Positions 1-9,100 of a DNA stretch of 44,267 nucleotides are shown piece after piece. Numbering within the stretch: the stretch's first letter is position 1; every line of letters starts with the position of its first letter. The stretch spans positions 1 to 44,267 of the forward strand of contig JAIPAH010000008.1 in assembly GCA_021740175.1 (NCBI GenBank). The letters are read 5' to 3'. The DNA comes from Bacteroidales bacterium. GTDB lineage: Bacteria; Bacteroidota; Bacteroidia; Bacteroidales; JAIPAH01. A program made the position numbers and the translations under genes. The notes below the pieces were generated by a model. The model ran no database searches. It was given only the letters and a program-made list of their open reading frames with translations, and had not been told where the DNA came from.

Positions 1-128
1 TAGTACCCATAAAAGATAGTGTTGTACACCTAATTGGTGATGTGTTGTTTTTTTGATTTAATACCACTAAATTACACATTTTCAGTGAAATGCGCAGCCT
101 ATCTTTTTCTTTTTTTCACTAAAATCGC

Positions 129-338
129 TCAATTTAGGTCAAATTTGTGCTTGTTATTTTCCCACCAAGATAGGTTTATTTCTTCAGATAGTTTATCTGC
201 ATCTTTTTGAGTAGCCTTACTATTAGAATTTATTTCCCTGACTCTAATGTAATCCAGAAAATCTTGTATTTTATTTAAATCGATTAAATCTTCCGGGATA
301 CTTATTTTGATTTCGTTATTTTTACGTTCTATTTTCAT
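129..338 (-). CDS. small hypothetical protein, possible orphan antitoxin-like
   Basis: A 69-residue acidic/basic mixed protein starting MKIERKNNEI. I chose this ATG because the longer open frame, to 413, reads into a MITE-like repeat that was inserted upstream, so the extra 25 codons belong to the repeat. The N-terminal third resembles a beta strand followed by a helix (IKISIPEDLIDLNKIQDFLDYI), a layout seen in small AbrB/RHH-like antitoxins and orphan regulators, but no diagnostic motif is visible. No toxin-like partner follows within the window. The insertion sits 14 bp upstream of the start codon and may have separated the gene from its promoter. Function unknown; that it is a real gene is moderately supported. 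Confidence 0.5.
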   Translation of the reverse strand: MKIERKNNEIKISIPEDLIDLNKIQDFLDYIRVREINSNSKATQKDADKLSEEINLSWWENNKHKFDLN

Positions 339-357
339 TTCCTTGGATTTTATATAT

Positions 358-503
358 GAGTGCAGTCTAAAAAGCCTTAAGACCCCTAAATCCCCTGAAG
401 GGGACTTTTTCAAACTGCTGATTTTTAGCGGTCCTCCGCCTAAGGCGGATTAGGGGTAAAAACGATAAAAATCAGCAGTTTGAAGGCTTTTTAGACCGGC
501 CTC
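358..503. mobile_element. MITE-like palindromic element, copy A
   Basis: A 146-bp element starting GAGTGCAGTCTAAAAAGCC and ending GGCTTTTTAGACCGGCCTC, flanked on both sides by ATATAT (352-357 and 504-509), a perfect 6-bp target duplication. Inside are a second inverted repeat (AAACTGCTGATTTTTA and its complement), a TCCCCTGAAGGGGA hairpin and a TCCGCCTAAGGCGGA hairpin. It has no coding capacity. Copies B, C and D lie at 18509, 20521 and 41409; B and C are in the opposite orientation to A. Confidence 0.9.
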
Positions 504-524
504 ATATATCCAAAGATAATACAA

Positions 525-1457
525 TTAATTCACATTGTCTAATTTATTTGATTGGGTGGTAACTGCCATTTTTCTATAACTCACAAGATAAACTCCGAGA
601 AAAACAAACATGGTGGCAATAACTTCCAGCCACGTGAGCCTGTCCATTCCCAGGATCATGGCAAAAATCGAAGCCACAACCGGTTGGGAATAAATGTAAG
701 TGCTAACAGTGGAGGGCATGACGTGCTTGAGCGCATACATGTTCATGAAATAAGCCACAACGGTTATCATTATCACCAGGTAGGCAATGGAGAGGTATAT
801 AACCGGTGGAATCGTGCTCCAGTCGATTTGAGAAAAATCCTGTATCCCCACCGGGAAAATGTAAAACAACCCAAAGACATACAGCCATTTCAGGACGGTT
901 ACCCCTTGATACTTTTTCATAACACGCTTAACAAGGATAAGATAAAATCCAAACGCAGTGGTATTGATGAACTGGAAAATATTTCCCAAAAACTTGTCCG
1001 ATCCAAAATCCAGCTTCCCTTCAGCATTAAACAATATCAACATAATCGCCCCGATAGCGCCCAAAATAATGCCTGTTATTTTGCGGACAGTAATGACCTC
1101 TTTGAGGATAATAGCAGAGAAAACAAGCACAATAACCGGATTGGAGGTCATAATGATAGATGCATTGATGGGTGTGGAAAGGTTCAGGCCCGAGAGAAAC
1201 ATCACCTGGTTAAGGAAGATGCCGAAAAAAGCGCACAGCGCTATCCGCAAAAGGTCTTTTTTAGCAACTTTTTCATAGGGCATAAAAGCCGAAATGGTCC
1301 AGAAAATGACCAATCCGCCAAGAACCCGAATCAACGCCAAGCCGAAAGGTGCGACGTAATCGGGCATTATCCCTTTAGTAATGGCATAATTCATCCCAAA
1401 AAGAATATTGGCGAAAGCAAGAGCCATGTGTGCCTTATGGCGCGGTTCAATTTTCAT
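525..1457 (-). CDS. EamA/DMT-family transporter
   Basis: A 310-residue polytopic inner-membrane protein with about ten hydrophobic segments in two repeats, the arrangement of the drug/metabolite transporter superfamily (two EamA domains, about residues 10-145 and 155-295). The first repeat opens with ALAFANILFGMNYAITKG and contains the typical GLALIRVLGG and SNPVIVLVFSA segments. EamA proteins move metabolites or amino acids across the cytoplasmic membrane; the substrate cannot be read from sequence. It is monocistronic, facing a decayed aminotransferase gene on the other strand. Full length for the family. Confidence 0.9.
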   Translation of the reverse strand: MKIEPRHKAHMALAFANILFGMNYAITKGIMPDYVAPFGLALIRVLGGLVIFWTISAFMPYEKVAKKDLLRIALCAFFGIFLNQVMFLSGLNLSTPINASIIMTSNPVIVLVFSAIILKEVITVRKITGIILGAIGAIMLILFNAEGKLDFGSDKFLGNIFQFINTTAFGFYLILVKRVMKKYQGVTVLKWLYVFGLFYIFPVGIQDFSQIDWSTIPPVIYLSIAYLVIMITVVAYFMNMYALKHVMPSTVSTYIYSQPVVASIFAMILGMDRLTWLEVIATMFVFLGVYLVSYRKMAVTTQSNKLDNVN

Positions 1458-1480
1458 AAAGGTGGCGAAGATAATTCATT

Positions 1481-1986
1481 TTTAAAACATCTCTATCCCG
1501 ATGATAAGCTTTACTGTAAAGGAGTGGTAACTACTACCACGATGCTTGAACGAAAAAACCCACTGTCAAAAAATGGAATTCTCACCTGCACAGCGAAAAA
1601 GTAAAGGTAACGCAGGATAAAGATGTTTTTGAAGTCCTGATGGTCAACCGGCAGGTCATGTTACTGAGGGAAGTAAATCCAACCTGTTCCTTCTCAAAGG
1701 CAATACACTGGTAACGCCTCCCGCAAATACTGTTTTACCCGGAATCACCCGACATAAAGTTATCAAACTTTGTCGGGAATTCAATATACCCCTGAGCTTC
1801 CGGAAGCTTCCCTATCAACAGTTGGCCGGTTTCAATGAAGCCTTTATCACCGGAACTTCCCCAAAAATCTTTCTCATTCGAAGAATAGACGACTTTGAAT
1901 TCGAGCTATCGTTCCGAATAGTAAAAAAACTGATGCAAGCTTACGAGCGGCTTATCAGGGAAGAAATAAGAAGCAGGACGTTTTAG
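1481..1986 (+). pseudogene. class IV aminotransferase (PabC/IlvE-like), 5'-truncated and frameshifted
   Basis: Three reading frames in turn give one recognisable class IV PLP-enzyme sequence. First comes LYPDDKLYCKGVVTTTTMLE; then, after a frame change near 1565, KKWNSHLHSEKVKV through FEVLMVNRQVMLRE; then, after another near 1665, SKSNLFLLKGNTLVTPPANT, LPGITRHKVIKLCREFNIPL and FNEAFITGTSPKIF up to a TAG at 1984. These match the family's SNLF, LPGITR and EAF(L/I)TGT signatures. About the first 90-100 residues, including the usual start, are missing; the fragment begins right beside the EamA gene's 5' end. Intact members act in branched-chain amino acid or folate metabolism. Confidence 0.85.
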
Positions 1987-2300
1987 GAATCTTCCACAAT
2001 ATCATTCACCCAGCTTAAGCCTGCCATAGTGGCCGGAAAACCTATGGTGCTGGTTAGTAATAGCACCGTGTGCTGAATCTCTTCGACTGATGCCCCTGCT
2101 TCCAGGGCTTGTTTGGCATGACTGTGGGAAGCCCCTTCAGAGCCGTTTGCAACCGAGCCGGCCAGTTGTATCAATTGGATGGTCTTCTCATCAAAAGGAG
2201 CCTGATTCTTCATCTGCTCTCCCAACTCTTCAAGTTTTTTGAAGTATTCGGGAAATTTCTGCTTGTTGTTTAAGTAGTGAGGTTGGGTTGGTTCGTTCAT
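1983..2300 (-). CDS. carboxymuconolactone decarboxylase/AhpD-like protein
   Basis: A 105-residue all-helical protein with the CMD/AhpD core (about residues 40-100): IQLIQLAGSVANGSEGASHSHAKQALEAG, then SVEEIQHTVLLLTSTIGFP. The redox-active CxxC of peroxidase-type AhpD proteins is absent (Ser/Gly at those positions), while the following His is kept, so thiol chemistry is unlikely and it resembles the smaller Cys-less CMD proteins of unknown substrate. It overlaps the last bases of the decayed aminotransferase on the other strand. Monocistronic. Confidence 0.85.
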   Translation of the reverse strand: MNEPTQPHYLNNKQKFPEYFKKLEELGEQMKNQAPFDEKTIQLIQLAGSVANGSEGASHSHAKQALEAGASVEEIQHTVLLLTSTIGFPATMAGLSWVNDIVEDS

Positions 2301-2453
2301 AATATTAGGCCTTTTAATTAAAAAGAGCAGATAGATGCACCAAATTTCCTCACGGAAATGTAGCGCGGTGTCATTTCTACCTGCTCCATTACAAAATTAA
2401 ACTATTTTTCTTGCTTTTTCCAAATATTATCCTGTAAAAAATTCGCTTTTGTT

Positions 2454-4010
2454 TTATTTGGCATAATTCACAGCCCGTGTCTCCCTGATAACGGTCACTT
2501 TGATCTGTCCGGGATACGTCATCTCATCCTGGATTTTCTTGGTCAAATCCATGGATAGTTGATTGGCATCGGCATCGGAGACTTTCTCGGCACCAACGAT
2601 CACCCGCAGCTCACGTCCCGCTTGTACGGCATAGGTTTTCACTACACCGGGATATTGCGAGGCCAGTTCTTCAAGCTGGTTGAGGCGCTGGATATATGCC
2701 TCGACCACTTCTCGCCTGGCACCGGGCCTTGCGCCTGATATTGCGTCACAAATTTGCACAATAGGTGCAATAAGCGTTTCCATTTCGGCCTCATCATGGT
2801 GTGCCCCAATCGCGTTGGCAACATCATCTTTTTCGTTGTATTGCTGGGCAAGCTTCATACCCATCAGGGCGTGGGGCACTTCCTGGTCATTTTCAGCTAC
2901 TTTACCGATGTCATGCAGCAGCCCGGCCCGCTTCGCCTTCTTGGGATTCAGTCCTAACTCAGCAGCCATCGTGGCACAAAGGTTGGCCACCTCTTTAGAG
3001 TGCTGCAACAGGTTTTGACCGTAAGAAGAACGATATTTCATTTTACCCAGGAGTTGGACCATATCATGGTGCAACCCGTGAATGCCCATATCTATCACGG
3101 TTCGCTTACCCGTCTCAGCAATTTCCTGGTCGATTTCCTTGGTGGTCTTGGCCACCACCTCTTCGATCCGTGCCGGATGTATTCTTCCGTCGGTCACAAG
3201 CTTATGCAACGACAGCCGGGCAATCTCTCTGCGTATGGGGTCAAATCCGGAGAGGATAATAGCATCAGGCGAATCATCGATAATAATTTCGATACCTGTC
3301 AGCGACTCAAGAGCCCTGATATTCCTTCCTTCACGACCAATGATACGCCCCTTAATTTCGTCATTTTCAATATTAAATACCGACACACTGTTTTCGATAG
3401 CATGCTCGGCCGCTGTGCGCTGTACCGTTTCAATGACGATCTTTTTGGCTTCTTTATTGGCATTGACCTTCGCTTCTTCGATAATATCCTTTGCTTGTGA
3501 AGAAGCTTCCGTTCGGGCCTCATCCTTGATGGACTCGATAAGCTGATTCTTGGCATCTTCGGCCGATAAGCCCGAAATAGTTTCCAGCTGTTCTACCTGT
3601 TTGGCGTGTGCCTTTTCAAGCTCCTGCTGTTTGGTGTTAACTATTTCAAGCTGATTGTTTAGGTTACTTCTAAGTTTATCGAGTTCCTTCTGTTTCTTAT
3701 TAAATTCCTCCTGGCGCTGTGCCAGGTTTTGTTCTCTTTGTTTAAGTTTACTTTCGGTTTTTTGAATTTCATTATTCTTCTTCTGTATCTCCTTCTCATG
3801 ATCCGACTTAAGTTGTAAGAACTTTTCCTTAGCTTGAAGAATTTTATCTTTCTTCATCACTTCAGCTTTTTCCTTAGCTTCTTCCAGCACTTCTCTGCTT
3901 TCTTTCTCAAGCCGTTTTCGCAAAAAAGTTGTGGCAGCCACTATCCCTAACCCAATTCCTACAATAGCTGCGATCGCGATGTAAATTATTGTACTTAATT
4001 CCAGTCCCAT
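2454..4010 (-). CDS. rny: ribonuclease Y
   Basis: A 518-residue membrane-anchored endoribonuclease that starts mRNA decay. Order of parts: an N-terminal transmembrane helix (residues 4-26), a long Glu/Lys-rich coiled coil (about 30-190), a KH RNA-binding domain ([20 protein letters not shown], about 213-275) and an HD phosphohydrolase domain with the metal-binding motif [11 protein letters not shown] and a later AIGAHHDE. Full length for the family. Downstream of zapA and the 6S-like RNA on the same strand, an order I recall from other Bacteroidota. Confidence 0.97.
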   Translation of the reverse strand: MGLELSTIIYIAIAAIVGIGLGIVAATTFLRKRLEKESREVLEEAKEKAEVMKKDKILQAKEKFLQLKSDHEKEIQKKNNEIQKTESKLKQREQNLAQRQEEFNKKQKELDKLRSNLNNQLEIVNTKQQELEKAHAKQVEQLETISGLSAEDAKNQLIESIKDEARTEASSQAKDIIEEAKVNANKEAKKIVIETVQRTAAEHAIENSVSVFNIENDEIKGRIIGREGRNIRALESLTGIEIIIDDSPDAIILSGFDPIRREIARLSLHKLVTDGRIHPARIEEVVAKTTKEIDQEIAETGKRTVIDMGIHGLHHDMVQLLGKMKYRSSYGQNLLQHSKEVANLCATMAAELGLNPKKAKRAGLLHDIGKVAENDQEVPHALMGMKLAQQYNEKDDVANAIGAHHDEAEMETLIAPIVQICDAISGARPGARREVVEAYIQRLNQLEELASQYPGVVKTYAVQAGRELRVIVGAEKVSDADANQLSMDLTKKIQDEMTYPGQIKVTVIRETRAVNYAK

Positions 4011-4041
4011 TTTTTACCATATTAGATTCATGAATTATATT

Positions 4042-4256
4042 AAAAAAAATCCCGCGCATTAACATAATTCGGCGTTGAGAAAAACCCCGGTATAGACATG
4101 GTTAGAGCTGCCAGGCTGATTGAACGTCCAACGTCTCCGCCGGGGGCGGAAATCACCGTCTAAGACGGATAAATAGGCCTGTTCTTACAGCCTCTGAGCT
4201 TCACTCTAATTAGTATAATGTTGAGTTTTCACACGACTGAATTACTGCGCGGGAAT
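4042..4256 (-). ncRNA. ssrS: 6S RNA candidate (ssrS)
   Basis: The gap between zapA and rny holds a rod-shaped RNA on the minus strand. Its 5' end CCCGCGCAGTAATTC (4253-4239) pairs with the 3' end GAATTATGTTAATGCGCGGG (4070-4051), which runs straight into a T tract (4050-4042) as in an intrinsic terminator. Inside that, TGAAAAC pairs with the GTTTTTCTCA stretch, extending the long closing stem around a central region of about 150 nt. Size (about 210 nt), rod shape and the zapA-linked position match 6S RNA, which binds housekeeping RNA polymerase. The call rests on structure and synteny, not on alignment. Confidence 0.7.
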
Positions 4257-4298
4257 ATCGTAAATCTCGTTATTTCAAAGAACGCTGAGTGTAGGCTT

Positions 4299-4583
4299 TT
4301 ACATATTTTGCTCCAACCACTGATCGATTGTTTTTAACCGATCCGTTAAATCATTCTCTACAAAGGAGTTTTCTTTATTCTGCATTACATAATTGGTGGT
4401 AATCTCCAGGGCGGCCATTGCTAGCAAATCATTCTTGTCACGTCCTGTTACTACTTTTGAAAACTCCTTTATTTTGTTTTTTAACATGTCTACGGCCTCG
4501 TTAAGAGCTATCTCTTCCTGTTCATTATCGACCGTTAATTCATACGGTCTTTCGTTTATATGGACAGTTCTTTTTATGCTCAT
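4299..4583 (-). CDS. zapA: cell division protein ZapA
   Basis: A 94-residue protein with the ZapA layout: a short N-terminal beta region (MSIKRTVHINERPYELTVD), then a helix-rich part with the family's DLLAMAALEITTNYV stretch and a C-terminal helix. ZapA binds FtsZ and cross-links protofilaments at the division site. It follows a coiled-coil protein gene by 24 bp on the same strand, so the two are probably co-transcribed, and precedes the 6S-like RNA. Confidence 0.88.
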   Translation of the reverse strand: MSIKRTVHINERPYELTVDNEQEEIALNEAVDMLKNKIKEFSKVVTGRDKNDLLAMAALEITTNYVMQNKENSFVENDLTDRLKTIDQWLEQNM

Positions 4584-4607
4584 TTTATTAACCTCAAAAC
4601 GAGGGTA

Positions 4608-4904
4608 TTATTTATTTGTATTATTTAAAAGCTCTATACTCTTATCAATTTCCCGCACAAGCTTGTCGATTCTGCTATGAATCGCTTGAACGTCTTCACT
4701 TTTTGATAACGATTTGGCCATCCGGGTTGTTTCCACCTTTTGCTCCAAATCTTTAATTTTATTTTCTTTTTCTGTATTTTGTTGTTTTAGCTCTTCAATT
4801 TGTTTAAGTAATTCCGTCTTTTCTTTCTCAAGCTGCTTTTTTTGAGCGATCAACTTTTTGACCTTATATTCAATCCCATCAACCAGTATCTCTGTACTAT
4901 TCAT
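4608..4904 (-). CDS. coiled-coil protein upstream of zapA
   Basis: A 98-residue protein that is almost entirely coiled coil: heptad-like runs such as AQKKQLEKEKTELLKQIEEL and QNTEKENKIKDLEQKVE, ending in ELLNNTNK. In Bacteroidota a small coiled-coil gene commonly precedes zapA and is thought to help divisome assembly, in the manner of ZapB, but the sequence itself shows only the coil. Same strand as zapA, 24-bp gap. Confidence 0.8.
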   Translation of the reverse strand: MNSTEILVDGIEYKVKKLIAQKKQLEKEKTELLKQIEELKQQNTEKENKIKDLEQKVETTRMAKSLSKSEDVQAIHSRIDKLVREIDKSIELLNNTNK

Positions 4905-5062
4905 GCCTATATATATTTCAAGCAGCTATTGGCAAAATTAATTATCTGTTAAGTATATTGCAAATATTTTTTGCACCATAAGCGGGACTATATCCCTCAA
5001 TATTTTTATTCATAAAAGTATTATGGCTAACTAAATTAAAAACGACCTTTCATCATGCCTTA

Positions 5063-6091
5063 TTACTTTTTGGCTGCTGAGCTTCTGGCATAAGGAGTCA
5101 CCTCCTGTCCGGCCAAATCTTTCTTTAAATACTTGTAGTAGCCTGCAATCGCAATCATGGCTGCATTATCAGTACTGTATTCCAGTTTGGGAAGATAGAT
5201 ATTCCATTGCTTAGAAGCCTGAAGGTCAAAGACGGCCTCCCGGAATCCTGAATTGGCCGATACCCCGCCGGCAATAGCGATTTCTTTAATGCCCGTCTCA
5301 TCGGAAGCCTTAACCAACTTTTCCATCAGGATGTCGATAATAGCTTTTTGGATGCTGGCAGCCAGATTATTTTTATTTTTTTCAATGAAATCCGGGTCTT
5401 TTTTCAACTCATCCCTTAAAAAATATAAGATGGACGTTTTGAGTCCGCTGAAGCTATAATTATAGCGTGGCATACTTGGCTTGGGAAAATGAAAAGCCCC
5501 GGCATCACCTTGCTTAGCCATCTTATCGATAACAGGACCTCCGGGATAAGGCAGGCTCATAATTTTTGCCGCTTTATCAAAAGCCTCGCCGGCTGCATCG
5601 TCGATAGTTTGCCCGATAATTTCCATTTGGAAATAATCCCTGACTTTAACGATCTGGGTATGTCCCCCGGAAACGGTAAGGCATAGGAAAGGGAAGGCAG
5701 GCACGCTGAGGTTCTTATCCCGGTTTTGGATAAAATGGGCCAGAATATGGGCTTCCAGGTGATCGATTTCTACTATGGGGATACCCATACTCAGGGCAAA
5801 AGCCTTGGCAAAGGAAACCCCTACCAATAATGATCCTAAAAGACCGGGTCCCCGTGTAAAAGCCACTGCATGAATATCTTTTTTCTTTATATTTGCCCTG
5901 TCAATAGCCTGATCGATGACAGGAATGATGTTTTGTTGATGTGCACGGGAGGCTAGTTCGGGGACTACGCCACCATAATTCTCATGTACCTTTTGGTTGG
6001 CAATGATATTCGACAAAATGACGTTGTCTTTAATCACGGCTGCTGACGTATCGTCACAAGATGATTCGATACCTAATATATAGTGACTCAT
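5063..6091 (-). CDS. tsaD: tRNA N6-adenosine threonylcarbamoyltransferase TsaD
   Basis: A 342-residue ASKHA-fold enzyme that transfers the threonylcarbamoyl group to A37 of ANN-decoding tRNAs. Family signatures are present: ILGIESSCDDTSAAVI at the N terminus, the metal-binding HLEAHILAHF (about residues 110-119), LTVSGGHTQ, and FSGLKTSILYFL. Full length. Divergent from tamB with about 35 bp between this start and the earliest likely tamB start, a pairing I recall from other Bacteroidota. Confidence 0.97.
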   Translation of the reverse strand: MSHYILGIESSCDDTSAAVIKDNVILSNIIANQKVHENYGGVVPELASRAHQQNIIPVIDQAIDRANIKKKDIHAVAFTRGPGLLGSLLVGVSFAKAFALSMGIPIVEIDHLEAHILAHFIQNRDKNLSVPAFPFLCLTVSGGHTQIVKVRDYFQMEIIGQTIDDAAGEAFDKAAKIMSLPYPGGPVIDKMAKQGDAGAFHFPKPSMPRYNYSFSGLKTSILYFLRDELKKDPDFIEKNKNNLAASIQKAIIDILMEKLVKASDETGIKEIAIAGGVSANSGFREAVFDLQASKQWNIYLPKLEYSTDNAAMIAIAGYYKYLKKDLAGQEVTPYARSSAAKK

Positions 6092-6125
6092 TGATTCTCA
6101 ATCTTTAATTTGGAGGGGCAAAATT

Positions 6126-9100
6126 ATTAAAAAACAAAGGAAAAATACACTGAAATGGTTTTTGTTCATCGTTGTGCTGATACTAACTGTCGTCGTAGTA
6201 ACGGTCAACCTCCGGGTTTTCCAATCCTACCTGGGAAACAAAATATCGGAAATGGTCAGCAATGAAATTAAAACCCCTTTCCGAGTGGAAAAAGTTAAAC
6301 TGGGTTATTTCCTTCGTATTAAAATGGAGAATGTCGTTGTCCTGGATGATTATTATGATACTTTACTCAAAGCCGACCAATTAGCATTTAGGCTTTCTGA
6401 AATCGACAGGCAGGCAAAGATGCTTCGTTTCAATGACGTACGCACCCAAAACCTGGATTTTCATCTCATCAAGCATGAAGGGGATTCAAATCTAAATATC
6501 AATTATATTACCGATCGGCTGAAAGATACGACTTCCAAAGACTCATGGAATTTTGAGTTTACGGATGTGGCTTTGTCAGATGCACGTTTCCGTTTGGATA
6601 ATAAAAATGAAGCTCCCGAAACAGAAAAAATGGATTTCAATCATCTCGACGTTCAGCAACTGCAAACGCGTATTCAAAACCTGCGGGTTGTTAATGATAC
6701 GATATCAGCATGGATAAAGCACCTGAGCGGCGATGAAAAAAGTGGCTTTCAACTAAACAATATGGAAGCGCATATTAAACTGAGCCCAACAGGATGGAAG
6801 GGTGATTATGTCCGAATAAACACCCCTAATTCCCAATTATTCCTGGATTTTATCTTTGATTATAACGATTATGATGGTCTCTCCGATTTTGTAAAAGCGG
6901 TACATATAGATGCCAAATTGCGTGACTGCCGGCTTTCTACTACCGATTTAAAATATTTCGTTCCACAGCTGCCGCAAACAGATAAACAAATGGAAGTGAG
7001 CGGAATGCTTAACGGAAAACTCAATGATTTTGAATCCGAAGATTTACGTATCCAATACGGTGAAAATTCGCGTTTTTCGGGTGATCTGGCGATAAGGGGA
7101 GTTACGGATATCGAAAATGCTTTTATCGATGCCGAGATCGATGATTTTTCAACCAATGCTGAGGATATTGCCACCTTTGCTATGATAGACGGGGAGCCCT
7201 TACCGGAACCTTTGGATAAAATCGAGTCTGTGCAATTTGAAGGTTTTTTTAAAGGAAAACGTCTTGCCTTTTCTTCTAAAGCCGATTTGAAAACCAATCT
7301 TGGTAACATCTCGGCCAATATCTCTATGACACAGGATACTACCCAAAAGCCATCCTATAAAGGAACGGTATCCGGCGACTCAGTGCGCCTGGGAAAAATC
7401 CTGGAAAGGCCCTCCGATTTGGGAGCTTTAAATTTTCATACGAATTTCAACGGGAAAGGCCTGGACAAAAATCTTGAAGCCAATATAGAAGGATATGTTA
7501 ACCGGTTTCAGTTCAGAGGGAACACCTTTGACAGTCTGATGTTTCAAGGTGATGCCTCTTCCCAAAAGTTTGCAGGGGAATTGCGTCTTAAAGACGAGAG
7601 TATTAGTTTTAATTTTTCCGGATTAGCTGATTTAAGTAAAAAGAACATCCAGTTCGATTTCCAATCCGGGATACAACATGCCGATCTTAACACTTTGGGA
7701 ATTCCCAACAAAAGCGATTCTATATCAACCTTTTCGTCAATAATTCAAGCCGATTTTGCAGGGAATCACCCGGACTCCCTATCAGGGAATATGACTTTGA
7801 CCGACATTACTTATCATCAGGATAACTTTGTCTATAATTTGGATACGCTCATGGTAGAGGCCAATCAACGAAAGGCCGAAAACAGGAGTCTAAAAATCAA
7901 ATCCGGTTTTTTGGATGGCAACGTTTCCGGCCAATTTCTGCTAAGTGAAATCGGACAAAGTTATACTAACCTGATGCATGGATATCTCCCCGATGTATTT
8001 GAGTACGATTCGGCGGATAAGGCAAAGCAAGCTTTTCGGTTCGATTTTCGCTTCAAAGACACCCGTGGATTAAGCATGATCTTTATGCCTCAGCTTACGA
8101 TCTCCAGCGGCTCGAAAATAAAAGGAAGCTACAGTAACGTTTCGGATTCGATTTTTCTCGAAAGCCAGATTGATACGCTAATATACAATGATATAATTTT
8201 TAGAGACTTGAAATTTACCACAGGCGATAAAGCCAATCTTTATAGTTCCAACCTGAAAGTATCAGAGGTTATCCTGAAAAAATATGAAGAGGAGCAACAA
8301 AGCTCACTGGGTATGGAACGCTTGGGACTTTCAACGAAGGTAAAGAATGGACAAGTCTTTTATAATTTGAATTGGGATGATTTTGAAAAAAGTGATAAAA
8401 ACAAAGCCACAATAAAAGGGCATTTTAATTTTGAAAGTCCAACAGATTTCACCCACAAAATCAACGAATCGAATATTCGCATTAACGATACTTTATGGCA
8501 GATTGACCCCCGCAATCATATTACCGTCACCGACACCTCAACAGTATTCTCAAAAGTGGGTATATTTACCGACTACCAGGCAATAACACTAGACGGTGCC
8601 CTATCGAATAATCCCGACGATAAGTTTGGGTTGAATTTCAACAATTTCAACCTCTCTGATATTGATATATTATTGGCATCCAGCGATATCGATGTCGACG
8701 GCATCCTAAACGGTTACCTGAATTACAGTAAAGTGGGGGATAAATCAAAATTTACCGGGGATATAGAAGTGGAGCGTTTCTATCTCAATAAAGAAAGAAT
8801 GGGCAAATTCTCGCTCTATTCGTATTGGTCGGATTCACTCCAAAAACTCAACATTAATGGGGATATTATTTATAAAGGCAATGCCGGGGAAAAGACATTG
8901 ATGAAAGTCGGGGGTAGTTACTGGCCGAAAATCGGAAAAGCGAATGATTCATTAAATTTTGATACGGAATTGAATAACCTTTCCATCAGTGCTTTACAAC
9001 CTCTTTTCGATGATTTTCTAAATAGTATCAACGGCATGGCTTCCGGGAAACTGAACTTGGGCGGGAGCACACAAAAGCCTGAATTGACAGGTGAAGTTGA

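Noticed and set aside
552-1604. 350-codon plus-strand frame antisense to the EamA gene
   Set aside because: It is a shadow of the transporter gene: rich in His, Asn and Arg with no domain. Only its end coincides with the decayed aminotransferase.
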